Shown piece after piece: positions 45,255 through 55,034 of a DNA stretch of 64,000 nucleotides (position 1 is its first letter; each line of letters opens with the position of its first letter). Source of the stretch: Linnemannia hyalina (lineage: Eukaryota > Mortierellomycota > Mortierellomycetes > Mortierellales > Mortierellaceae). The stretch covers positions 2,108,001 through 2,172,000 of the forward strand of contig JAHRHY010000002.1 of the NCBI GenBank assembly GCA_019671135.1. Direction: 5' to 3'. The notes under the pieces are model-generated. The model had not been told where the DNA came from. It ran no database searches and saw nothing but the letters and a program-made list of their open reading frames with translations. The position numbers and the translations under genes were made by a program.

Positions 45255-46865
45255 CTACTGTTGCTGCTCCGCCATCTCGGTGTCCACATCCATTTCTTCA
45301 TCCTCTTCCTCATCAGAATAGTCTTCCTCGTCATAAGGATGGGACTGATGAGGGGGGGAAGAGAGAGAATCACCCGTAGGAGAAGTAGACATCATCGATG
45401 CAGCGGCACCACCGTCATTGTCCGCGTCACCATGACCACCAACTCCACGGGATCCGACAGTGACACCATGCGCAGAGAGCATATGGCGGACTCGGGGCTC
45501 TATCCGACGGAAGGCTTGAGGGCACATGGGACATTTGTAAGGCTTGTCGTCCTCGCTCTGACCGTGAATCCGGTGATGTCGCCGCATGTCGTAAATTCTC
45601 GCAAACGACTGGCCACATTGTGGGCAGGGAAAAGGTTTGAGGTTGGTGTGGGTCAATCGGTGAGATTGGAGATTGCAGCGACGAGTAAAGATGCGGGAGC
45701 ATTCTGGGCAGGCGTGCTGCTTCTTGGGCTTTGGGGTGCGTGGCGGCTTGCGCTCTCGTCCTGTCGGTGTCATGTTTGAAAGTGCTGGTTTGGGTTTTGC
45801 TGTTGGTGTGGGTGTCGTTGTTGCTGTGGTTGTTGCTGGAGCATCAGGAAGGACAGGGGCGTCTGCTCGTGGCAAAATCTGGCGTTGGATTCCTGCTGCT
45901 ATTGTTGTTGCAACTGTTGCCGCTATCGTTGCTATTGAACCTGATGATGATGACGATGATGGTTCCGACGGTTGCTGTTGAGGAAGTTGCTCTTCCATGG
46001 GCTCCACTTTGGTTGTTACCGTTGGAGACGAAGATCGTCGTTCTATCTTTTCTTGTCGGTAGTGTTGTTGTTGATTGTCATATTGATGATGTCTGGTTGG
46101 GTAAGGGTATTCATGGGCTGCGTCTGGATAGTCTTGAGCGTATCCTTGCAAATGTCCATGACCGTACGCATATTTCTGGCGCTCATAATGGCCGTATTGT
46201 GGATAATAGTGCTCGTACTGGTGGTTGCGTTCGTGCTGAGGATAATGACGTCCCTGGTGATGATGATGATGATGATGCTGATGTTGATATGGACGATGTT
46301 GCTGCTGCTGATGCTCTGCTACTGCAGAAGATGAAGAAGCAGCAGAAGTTGAAGCGGAAGCTTGCCCTGGCGAGGGCGTCCGAGAGTAGGTGTTGTTGTA
46401 GTCGTTGTAGTTGTGAGTTGTGGACAGGGTCGAGCGAGGACGGGTTGGGGCCAGAGGGGAGCGCGAGCGCGAGTAGGTGGGTGGAGGTGAAGGAGAGCGA
46501 GAGTATTTGTAGAAGTATGCACGCGAGGGTGGAGGAGAGGGCGAAGGGGTGGTTGTCTGGGCGGCGACGCTTTTTGTGTAGACGAGGTGCATCTGTTTCT
46601 TTTCTCTGTTGGCGAGTCGTATGAATGAGAGACGGACGGTTTGCGGCTTAGTAGTTGAGCTTGAGCTTGAGCTTGCACTTGTGCTTGTGCTTGAGGTTGC
46701 TGTTGATGGGGGGTGGTGGTGTGTTGAGGTTGAGGTTGAGGTTGATGCAATAGCAGTTGATGTGCTGATGGAGGAAGAGGACGACGAGGTTAAGGAAGGA
46801 GGAGAAGGAAGGGCGGAAGAGGAGGTAGAGGAGGAAGTAGAAGAGGGGGCCTGGTGGGAGTTCAT
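45255..46865 (-). CDS. Three-finger C2H2 zinc-finger protein (ZF1)
   Basis: Single-exon gene for 536 residues. The first 370 or so are disordered and of low complexity: Ser/Thr-rich, then a His/Tyr/Gln-rich stretch with a run of seven His. A basic segment (RKPPRTPKPKKQ) precedes three C2H2 fingers at about residues 380-465: CPEC...RRCNLQSHRLTH, CPQC...RIYDMRRHHRIH and CPMC...RIEPRVRHMLSAH, with normal Cys and His spacing. The C-terminus is strongly acidic (EEDYSDEEEDEEMDVDTEM), a form common in activation regions. A nuclear DNA-binding transcription regulator is inferred. Its fingers are nearly those of the gene at 49006-50247 in the same orientation, so the two arose by duplication. The leader upstream on the coding strand is CT-rich. 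Confidence 0.9.
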   Translation of the reverse strand: MNSHQAPSSTSSSTSSSALPSPPSLTSSSSSSISTSTAIASTSTSTSTHHHPPSTATSSTSTSASSSSSSTTKPQTVRLSFIRLANREKKQMHLVYTKSVAAQTTTPSPSPPPSRAYFYKYSRSPSPPPTYSRSRSPLAPTRPRSTLSTTHNYNDYNNTYSRTPSPGQASASTSAASSSSAVAEHQQQQHRPYQHQHHHHHHHQGRHYPQHERNHQYEHYYPQYGHYERQKYAYGHGHLQGYAQDYPDAAHEYPYPTRHHQYDNQQQHYRQEKIERRSSSPTVTTKVEPMEEQLPQQQPSEPSSSSSSGSIATIAATVATTIAAGIQRQILPRADAPVLPDAPATTTATTTPTPTAKPKPALSNMTPTGRERKPPRTPKPKKQHACPECSRIFTRRCNLQSHRLTHTNLKPFPCPQCGQSFARIYDMRRHHRIHGQSEDDKPYKCPMCPQAFRRIEPRVRHMLSAHGVTVGSRGVGGHGDADNDGGAAASMMSTSPTGDSLSSPPHQSHPYDEEDYSDEEEDEEMDVDTEMAEQQQ

Positions 46866-49005
46866 GGAGAAAAGAAAAAAGAAGAAAGAAAAGAGAAAAG
46901 AAGGAAAGAAAGAGTGGGCGAGTGTTTATGTTTGTGTTGGCGATGAATGAGAGAGAATGAGTTGGGGCGAGGGGCGAAGACGAAGTAGAAGGTAGACTTG
47001 AAGAAGGCAACAGCATAAAACAACAAGTACACAAGGTCAAACAGAAGTAAGAGAGAGGGAGGGCGAGGGAAGAGGGGAAAATCGAGAGACAGAGTACAGA
47101 GAAAGGAAGAGGAGGGCTAAGACGCAAAAAATGGACGATGACGTGCAGGGCTGCCTCTCGCTCCTTAAGGAAAAGTCATGTCATCGCCGGACGATCAACT
47201 GGTCAGGTGATGAAATAAATCGTCGACGAAGCAAGAAACGAACGTACTTCTTACGCCTGGGCCGTTCTTGTTCTTTGAAAAGAAAGACATGGCCTTCGCC
47301 CTGATCGTTGTCCAACGGCCAAGCAGGACACGTTAGAAACGCACGCAAAGGAGCTGCGCAAAGCAAAACCCTCCTCAAATGCACATCTTTTCTACCTTTA
47401 AGTCCTAATCCTGGCCCATGATCCTGTTTCTTTGCTCACTACGCCCAGCGTCCTTGCTTGGCCAAAGGCACATCGCAACAATGGCTGCCAATAAAATGCA
47501 TGCTGTTAGAGAGAAATACTGTAGACATACCACAATGCTTGAAAGAGCGATATCTTCTGAGTGGATTCTTATCTATCTGCTACGCCATTGGTGGTTCTGT
47601 ACTACAGGAGTTGGAGAGCTATCACAAATGAAAAGGAGTGAGCGCACCAGCCTTCCTTTTTATACATTTTCCTGCGAAGTTTTGGCGAAGACATAAGACT
47701 TCGACCAGGCTAAGCCCGCCTACTCTTATCCCTTTTTATAAAAGACGTTGTCGGTGAACACGTCAGGATCCCTTCCTATTTATTCCTTCTATTTTCTTCT
47801 CCATTTCTTCTTCGCCTTCGTCTTTCTCCCTCTTGCTTTCTCTCACCTCCTTTCTCTCACTTCCCATTTGTCGCCTATTTCCTTCTACCTTCACATCCCA
47901 ACTCTTTTTCACTCGCCAGCTGACTATGTTACTATGTTCCATGGAAGGATCTGATAGACAAGAAAACGCCCATGGCTACCTCGCATAGCCCTGCTCACCG
48001 CCACGGCCACCTTTTCTCTTTATCTGCAAAGTAAGCATGTCATGCATTCCCGTTCCTCCCCAATTAAAAAGAAGTTTCTCTCATCCTACGTTGTGGTGGT
48101 GAAGTGTATCCCGCCAAGCCCGTCCCGCCAAGACCTTTCTCTGTTCAAAGCGCCCTTATTTTACTCACCCATCATTCTACCCTCCCAGGGCGCAATACCC
48201 TGCCATCCATGTTTTCGATATATCTCTTTTTTGTCCCTTTCCAGTCTTCCTTCTTTCTTCATTTTCCTAAGCAATATGCAACACAACACATACACACAAC
48301 ACATACACACGACACATACACACACGTACATGCACACACGCACCCACACTGACATCTGTTCATTCGACCAACCCCGTCCCATACGCCCTCGCCAATCTTA
48401 TTAGAAGAGTCGACAGAGAATTCCCTCTCTCACCCTACTTGCCTGACTTGGCACGGTTCGCTCTCTTACTTTCATTTTGTTTATTGCAATTTTTCCTTCA
48501 GTTCGTCCATCTGTTCCCTGTCCGTCTGGGCATCTCCTTTCTTCCGCATGACATGCATGACAACAAAACAAAGCAGAGCAGGCGGGACAGTGTACAAACT
48601 CGAGCATTTTTGCTGTCTCACGACGTGGAATTATAAGTCTTCGCCAAGCAAAAATTACGTCTCTCGTCCCTGTAGTTCTGCACTGCGGATATTGAGACAG
48701 GAGGCACAGCGAGGGAGGAGGAAGGTAAGATTCTGTTACACGTATGAGCCAGCAACAGACCATGAAGGGAACACACAGACACAGCTAACCGTCGCCTTTT
48801 GTGCAAGAGTGTTGTTGCAACCATCATATACCAACATACCAACACACTAACAGGTCTTTTGTTCTGAGGTCGTTTTTCATCGCAAATAAGTATGATAGTT
48901 TATTATAAAACGTTTTGGGAGGGGTATAAGGTTATAAAAAACATGAGAGAAAAGATACTGTACAAGAACGAAGCTATGACTATGCAAAATAATAAAGGAC
49001 TGCTC
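46866..49005. other. Intergenic region, 2.1 kb
   Basis: No supported gene. The first 250 bp form the pyrimidine-rich leader of ZF1 read on the minus strand. From about 47740 to 48420 the plus strand is CT-rich and includes a CA-rich minisatellite (48284-48350). The frames at 47418-47696 and 48042-48404 have no recognisable features. Confidence 0.5.
48284..48350. repeat. CA-rich minisatellite
   Basis: Repeated ACACATACACAC-type units of about 13-15 bp with small variations occur in an intergenic region. Confidence 0.75.
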
Positions 49006-50247
49006 CTACTTGCCAACCCATCCATGAACAGACTGACAATGTCTGTTCCTGGGTTCAGTCCTCTTGAACCTCAGGGAGCAGCTAGGGTCAAGGCAAGGAT
49101 AGGGCTTATCCTCAAGCTTGTTGCTATGGATCCGTTTGTGGCGCTGCATGTCATACACGCGAGCAAAGGTCTTGTCGCACTGGGAGCAAGCATGGGGTTT
49201 GAGGTTTGAGTGGGTCAGGATGTGGGACTGGAGGTTGCAGGCGCGGGTGAATTCGCGCTGGCATTCTGGGCAGGCGTGGACGCGCTTCTCGCCCTTCTTG
49301 GCACGGGAGCGGGGGCTTCTGGAGGATTGGGAAGCGGGCGATGGGGGTGGTGGTGGAGATGTGGAGAAAGAGGAAGAAGGGGAAGAAGAGAGTGAAGGAG
49401 TAGGAAGCAGCTGGATTGGGGTAGAGGAGATCATGGGGACAATAATGGGGGCGACGACGACCTCGTTGTCGCCATCATTGTCACAGTCGCTGTCACCATC
49501 GCACTCGTCGTCATCATCATCGTTCTCGTCGTCGCTTGACTCATCAACGTCCATGCCCACTGATGCATTCTCGACGGGTTCGTCTTGTACAGATACAGGG
49601 AAGAGAGGCACTTCTGAGGGGATAGCTGTATACTCGGGCTTGGGGCACGGGGGGGCAGCGACAAACATGGACAGCTTCTGGTACTCCTCGACGTCAAAGG
49701 GGACATCGTTTTCGACTCCAAAGTCCAGGAACCCACAGTCAAAGTTGAGAAGGTCGTCGTCGGGGTTCTCGAGCTGCTGTTCGTAAGGAGAGGAGAGCTC
49801 CAGGCCAGGGTAGTAGTATTCTTGACGGGTGTCGAACTTCTTGTTGTCGTTGTTGTTTCTGTTGGTGCGGTTGTTGAGAAGGTTATTGTTGCTCTCGACC
49901 AACTCGTCAAAGCTGGAGTAGAGGACGTTGTGGCGGTGGTGGTGACGGAGCGCATGGGGGTTGCTGAAGACAACAGCTGGTTCAGGGGTGGCAGTGTTGT
50001 TGCTATGGGTGTTGAGGATAAGGTTCTGGGTGGCCTCGGAGGTCATGTCGATGAATGGAACGGGGCCGTTTAACAACTGTTCGAGCGAGGCGGCGGACAA
50101 TGCGGCAGCAGCAGAGGTCTGGGTAAAGTCGAACAACGAGTCCATCATGAGGTCGTCCTGTCGGTCGGGGATCGGCTGACGAGGGAAGGAGAAGGTGAAT
50201 TGGTTTCGGCCGCGGTGGAGCGCGTCGAGTCCAAAGTCGAATGCCAT
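49006..50247 (-). CDS. Three-finger C2H2 zinc-finger protein (ZF2)
   Basis: Single-exon gene for 413 residues, starting MAFDFGLDALHRG. The N-terminal two thirds are disordered, with Asn runs, and a strongly acidic block (about residues 225-260, mostly Asp) lies before the fingers. A basic linker (SRAKKGEKRVH) leads to three C2H2 fingers at about residues 320-408: CPEC...RACNLQSHILTH, CSQC...RVYDMQRHKRIH and a third with CLDPSC (four residues between the cysteines) then RTEPRNRHCQSVH. The protein ends five residues after the last finger. The finger helices match those of ZF1 at almost all DNA-contacting positions, so both may bind the same sites, but the acidic block is N-terminal here and C-terminal in ZF1. 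Nuclear transcription regulation is inferred from the domain. Confidence 0.9.
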   Translation of the reverse strand: MAFDFGLDALHRGRNQFTFSFPRQPIPDRQDDLMMDSLFDFTQTSAAAALSAASLEQLLNGPVPFIDMTSEATQNLILNTHSNNTATPEPAVVFSNPHALRHHHRHNVLYSSFDELVESNNNLLNNRTNRNNNDNKKFDTRQEYYYPGLELSSPYEQQLENPDDDLLNFDCGFLDFGVENDVPFDVEEYQKLSMFVAAPPCPKPEYTAIPSEVPLFPVSVQDEPVENASVGMDVDESSDDENDDDDDECDGDSDCDNDGDNEVVVAPIIVPMISSTPIQLLPTPSLSSSPSSSFSTSPPPPPSPASQSSRSPRSRAKKGEKRVHACPECQREFTRACNLQSHILTHSNLKPHACSQCDKTFARVYDMQRHKRIHSNKLEDKPYPCLDPSCSLRFKRTEPRNRHCQSVHGWVGK

Positions 50248-51168
50248 TGAGTTGAGGATGGGGGGAGGTAAAGATGACAGAGAAAATAAGTGGAAGAGGA
50301 AGTGGTGGCAGTAGTGTTGTTAGCGAAGGAGGGGGTTTGAATAAGAAAGAGAAAGAAGGATAAAGATGGTGGTTCTTGGGTAATAAGGAAGTTGATAGTC
50401 AATGGTTGTGAGAAGGGGAGAAGTGGTTGTGGAAGAAAGAAGAGAGAAGAAAGAAGAAAGAGGAAAGAAGAAAGAAGAAAGGAGAGGATAGAAATAAAGA
50501 AAGAAGGAAAGGTATCAATTAGACACAAGGGAGGAAAGAGAAGCCTCAATTGCTATGAGCCTGGCAAAGCTGAGCAGGGTGGCCCATGGTATCATCGGAC
50601 AATACGATGGCACAGCAAAGGCACACACAAACCAGCCACAATGCGAAATTGGCTTGTCCTGGCAAAGAAGTGAGCCAAGACAACCGTGTTTTGACCAATC
50701 AGGTTGCAGCGTTGGATTCGCCAGAAAAGATGGAAGAGAGGAAAGAAAGAGTCAGGTCCATCCAAAAGAGAGCAGCAGTGTGGACGGACCCTCCAATTTC
50801 TTTCCCTTTTTCAGACGAGAAAGAAGGCTATTGAATTTGATGGCACAAAACCCAACAACGGTTATCAGTCATACCTGATGGTTGCTTGCTCTTGCTCTTG
50901 TCGTTGACTATCTTGTCTTACCTGCCCTGTGTTAGTCCACCAACGACTGGTCCATACGTCTAATAATGATTCAATCACTCGAGGATGTGTCCTCCCTCCG
51001 TCTACTTTGTATGGCTAAAATAAAAAAATCCAGACTGATACCACCACACCACTACCACAGCCTCCACTTCTTCTCGTCCCTCTTCCTTCCTCTTCCCTTC
51101 CTCCACCCTCTGCCATCGCCTCTTTCTGCATCCCTTCCTTTTCATTCTTACTTCCTATTTCACCACCC
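50248..51168. other. Intergenic region, 0.9 kb, divergent promoters
   Basis: The gap lies between the divergent starts of ZF2 and P3. The left third is purine-rich on the plus strand (AAGAAAGAAGAAAG runs), the ZF2 leader. The right end, from about 51040, is CT-rich and is the P3 leader. No gene is supported. Confidence 0.6.
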
Positions 51169-53660
51169 ATGTCATACTCATCCCCCACATCTCCCTCTCG
51201 TAAGTAGTCCCTCTCCCACACTCCAATTATCACTCTCGTCGACTCTCTCCTCTTTGAAGCTGACCCAACCACACTCGCCAAACCTCTTCACGTAGGCACG
51301 CGGAGGTACTATGAAAGAAGCGCCACGACCCCGACCGAGGAAACATACTTTGCCGTCTGGAGGTACATTTGCTCGGCAGTCATCATAGCATGTGGATGTT
51401 CATGGGCGTGTCATAAACTCAATTATACTCATTCGACTTTGACTAAACTACTGCGCTGGGCATCTCTTTAGCGCTGTACCGCCCATGACCCTCACCTCGG
51501 ATACAAAGTACATTAGGGTGAGTAGCAAGAGGCGAAAGTGCAACATAATGAGAACACAAGTGCACAAATATATATATTAATACGAAGCTCTTTCTTTCAT
51601 AGTGGAATGTCCCAGTGCCGACGAATGGTGGCGCATACCGCGACATTGTGTTGGGTGTCAAGGTCAACAACCTGCAGTTTGCCAATATCGAGGCGATTGT
51701 AGTCTCTGTTGACCAAACCGTCAATGAAAAAGTGATCTTCACCTGCGAGGTAACCGGGAACTTGTTGTTACATCACATATCCACAAATCAAATAATGCGG
51801 TCGGCTACTTACGACACATTTTGTGTATGCCGGTGTAGGTCATTACTCCAATGGAGCTGGAACAGATGTGCGCAACGGCCAATGACAATACCACACATTA
51901 CTCGGACTACTACGGCGACCATGGAATCATGAAATGGAAGCTGAAGGAGCGACTGCTGGAGTCTGAGGGCGAGCTCCATGTGGCGATGGAGGTCAAGACT
52001 TGGGACGGAGCACCTCCGGACTATGGATCTATTGAGATCTACTGGGTCGAGACACACATCAACTCACGGGCGTTCTACCAACATGGTAACAGGCCCAGCA
52101 AGTTATTTAATTTGATGTTCTTTTTTGTAACTTCCTTATGTATTTCGCATCTAATTATTGTTACTCCCAATCTGGCATATAGACCCTTTGTACAGTGAGC
52201 ACCGACCATATTTGTATTCACTGGCCGTCGACAACACAGGACGACCAGAGATTGACAATCTTGGTCGTGGAACAAAGCTGGTCGAGTCATACGTCTACTC
52301 CAAGCAAGGAGCACATGTACTGGTCAGTGTGCGAACCACACCAGGGCTCATTATTCAGCTCTGGCAGATCCGATATCTTCCCGCCTCTGACCCACGATGC
52401 GTCCGCCAATTCGACACTTTAAATCTGAAGGAACAGGATGACGAGAAGGCGTTTCAACCCAAGGTCGTGGCGTGGATGTACCTTGCTGATGTGCCAAAGT
52501 TTAAATCGATTGACCTTGTTCTGTCGCATGAGGGGACGCAACTTGCGATTGTGGATGAAAACGTTCCTGTTCAGGATGGAGGCGAAGAAACGCAGCTATT
52601 AGGAGGTGACGAAGGGGAGGCAGCTGAAGGAGAAGGAGAGGAGGAAGAACAGGAGGCAGCAGAGGAAGGTGAAGATGGTGAAGGAGAAGAGACATCGGAC
52701 AAGGAAGAAGATGAGGAAGGGGAAGGAGAAGTGAAAGAAGTGAATACTGTAGAAGGAGGCAAAAATGATAGTGAGAGCTGGACGGCATTCTACAGGTTCA
52801 GTCCCGACATTATTGGAACAGGAGAGACACCGGCAGGAGCAACATCAGGATCTGGACTGGTGCGGATGAATGTCGAAGAGACCTGCCCTGGCCTCGCTAA
52901 CTTTTTCGGCCGCTCAGAATTTCACATCGTCGCAACAACGGATCAGGATGTCAAGGACGAGATCTTGGTCGCGTGTGATGGTGTGACGATCGAGGTGTAC
53001 AGTGTCTTTGGGGAGTGGAATCATGTCCGGACGATCGTCATCGACCCCACAAGGACCAACCCTAGCTTCAGGAGAAACGTCTTTGCGGCACTGTTTAAGC
53101 AACTGCGTGGGAAATACATGTTGCTGGTGGATGCCGACGGGACCGAGGTGACGACGTGGAACATCGAAACCGGCGAGGCGGTGGCATCCAGCACCCGATT
53201 TGGCGTCTCCGAGTTCTGGGCACTGCGACATCTTGCAAACGTGACGCGGGATGGACGACTAGTCACGGTTCCGGGACACCGAGCGCTCGAGATCTACGAA
53301 ACAGCTACGTGGGATATGGTGGGGTGGTACCAGTTCCCGGACGTAGGGTATGGCGAGTTTGTGAGCGAGGGGTTGTTTTTCCGAGGCGACACACATATCA
53401 TGGTGACAGTCGATTCAGAGCAGCGGCCGTTTTATCGCAACAACCGCGGGTTTATTATTGACCTGGGCGATATGACTGTCGTGGAGTACTATGCGAGTGC
53501 GGGACATGGGCGGTTCGAGTTGTTACCCAAGATGGATCCAGAGGAGGAGCAGTTGTTCTTGGCGGTGGACACGTCTAGTGCCTGTGTGTTTTCGATGGAA
53601 GGGCGACTACTTATGGCTCCACCTCCTCCACAGATTGACGACGATTCACAAGGCCCATAG
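51169..53660 (+). CDS. Truncated propeller-channel paralogue without membrane part (P3)
   Basis: Six exons (51169-51199, 51296-51362, 51472-51517, 51603-51749, 51839-52085, 52183-53660) join in frame to 671 residues. They correspond one to one with the first six exons of P1, P2 and P4, including the 46-nt third exon, and carry the same pieces: RRYYERSATT, YRDIVLGVKVNNL, WKLKERLLESEGELHVAMEV, DPLYSEHRPY and VACDGVTIEVYSVFGEW. The frame ends with TAG at 53658-53660, about where the others continue for another 400-500 residues of WD-like sequence and then the channel. The last residues (MAPPPPQIDDDSQGP) are not conserved. No membrane segment is present, so a soluble cytosolic protein is expected. 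A highly acidic insert of about 60 residues (52600-52750, mostly Glu) is unique to this copy. AATAAA lies 12 bp after the stop, arguing that the short form is a settled gene and not only a broken one. Confidence 0.8.
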
Positions 53661-54195
53661 ATAGTTATGTGAATAAACAACTCGCAAAAGTATGGCGCAG
53701 ACCTTGCGAATCAAGAATGACGAAAAACCCCAAAGAAATGAGGCTTGGCGACGATGCGGAGGACTTCAAGGTATGTGGCAAGCAACTCACATCAAGGGCC
53801 TAGAACCTTCCAATGGTTCAAATTGTGTTTGTTACACAGAGCAAAGAAGAAACAGTCGATGTTGTTTTCCATGTCTAATCTTTGCTTGAGTCAAATGGAC
53901 CGATCACTCTAGACCTTTTGGGCTATGCAACCAAAGCATATCATCGGTGCTTTTCTGCACAAATCGTTGTTGCGATACGGACATAATGTATGTTACCAAA
54001 TTACTCCCAATGATCCCCTATGCATGCCTCCTCTTCCTCTCCCTTGTCTTCCCTCTCCCTCTATTTGTTTATCTCAACCGCCGGTAATGGTTCGCTCTTT
54101 CTCTTCTTTTTGTTTCTTCTCTCTTACTTTTGTCTCCTTTCACCTCACCAATTCATCTAATCATCCCTAATTTCTTCTTCTCATTACATTTTTCC
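53661..54195. other. Intergenic region, 0.5 kb
   Basis: The gap holds the P3 3' flank with its poly-A signal and a CT-rich leader-like stretch (54020-54190) before the relic ORF. I could not see remnants of the missing P3 channel exons in it. Confidence 0.55.
53672..53677 (+). terminator. Polyadenylation signal of P3
   Basis: AATAAA begins 12 bp after the P3 stop codon, unusually close. Confidence 0.5.
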
Positions 54196-54495
54196 ATGAC
54201 TGATCGATCCCTCAATACTCCAACAAACCTTCCCTCTACGACAAAAAATACTTATGACACGACACATGTCTTTGCCGAAATACCTCTCGACGTACAGATG
54301 GACAATTCTTCTGAGTCTGTGGAAGAGGAAAAGGGCTCGAACGAGACTGTCACTAACTTGAATGTCACATCACCACAACGCAGCGCACTGGATATGATTT
54401 TCGTCAGTTGTGGATTAATCTCGTTGTTCCTCGCAATGGGCTCTGCTCGAGATCTGTTAGAACTGGCTTGTCTTGGAATGAAACCTAGAGAATAA
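54196..54495 (+). pseudogene. Internally deleted relic of a propeller-channel gene
   Basis: A 99-codon ORF joins two non-adjacent parts of the P4-type gene. Its start (MTDRSLN...YDTTHVFAEIPL) aligns with the open sequence before P4 exon 2 (LDRPLN...EYTNFIVDIPL). Its end (LFLAMGSARDLLELACLGMKPRE) aligns with the end of P4 exon 7 (LFALSSARDLVVLMCLKMKPRE), part of the first half of the channel. Everything between, about 1,000 residues in P4, is missing. The splice donor used in P4 after KPRE (GAGTAAGT) is GAATAAAT here, so translation ends at TAA. One hydrophobic segment remains. It has an ATG and a CT-rich leader, so it may be transcribed as a small membrane protein, but a decaying duplicate is the simpler reading. 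Confidence 0.7.
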
Positions 54496-55034
54496 ATCTT
54501 TCAGAGCGTATCTCGCAGAGACAGTGAAGGCATGCCCAAACTTTTCGTTTTGTAAGCTTCGTTCGCACATTCTACAGTAGTTTGTTGTGTCAATGCAGGG
54601 GCGGGAAGAGGCGGGAGAAGGAGAGATATTTGACTGGTGTGAAGTGAGAAACAAAAAGTCTGAAGTTGTGAGGATCGCTATGTGAAGAACTAATTTTTCT
54701 TCCTCGATTCCGTCTCGTCCACGCCATCCATCAGTGTCCTCGCCACTCACAATCGTCCTCGCCCTCTCGACCGTGACTTGCTTTGACCATTTTTTTTTCT
54801 TTTTCATTTGTCTCAATCACGCACACATATCTCTTGGACCGACCTCTCAATTATGCTACGGCCTCTCCTTCTGAAACAGGGGCTGAATATACTAACTTCA
54901 TTGTCGACATACCCCTCACCGCACTCAGGAATTACCCCTCAGCTCCAGGGCAAGTCGGGGAGACGGGGTCTACTGTATCTTGTCCATTATCTGAACCAGC
55001 CCAACGCTCAGAATGGTGGGTAAAACAGAGCGAG
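54496..55034. other. Leader region of P4 with an open stretch lacking ATG
   Basis: From about 54777 to 55034 the P4 frame is open and, from about 54829, homologous to the start of the relic ORF, but no in-frame ATG occurs before 55035. The relic ATG aligns with CTC here. Either P4 begins at 55035, uses a non-AUG start, or has an unseen upstream exon. Confidence 0.55.

Noticed and set aside
44946..46624. Two long plus-strand frames (277 and 297 codons) at 44946-45779 and 45731-46624
   Set aside because: Both mirror the repetitive ZF1 coding sequence on the opposite strand and contain only Leu/Val/Cys-rich low-complexity sequence.
48284..48350. Possible CRISPR-like array in CA-rich repeats
   Set aside because: The units are short, imperfect and lack unique spacers; the fungal context also makes CRISPR implausible.
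49118..49786. 222-codon plus-strand frame
   Set aside because: It is antisense to ZF2 and its Ser-rich product comes from the complement of acidic codons.
53661..54195. Remaining channel exons of P3 downstream of its stop
   Set aside because: No frame in this gap resembles the WD-like or membrane exons of P1, P2 or P4; the only channel fragment is the relic at 54196-54495, which has its own start.
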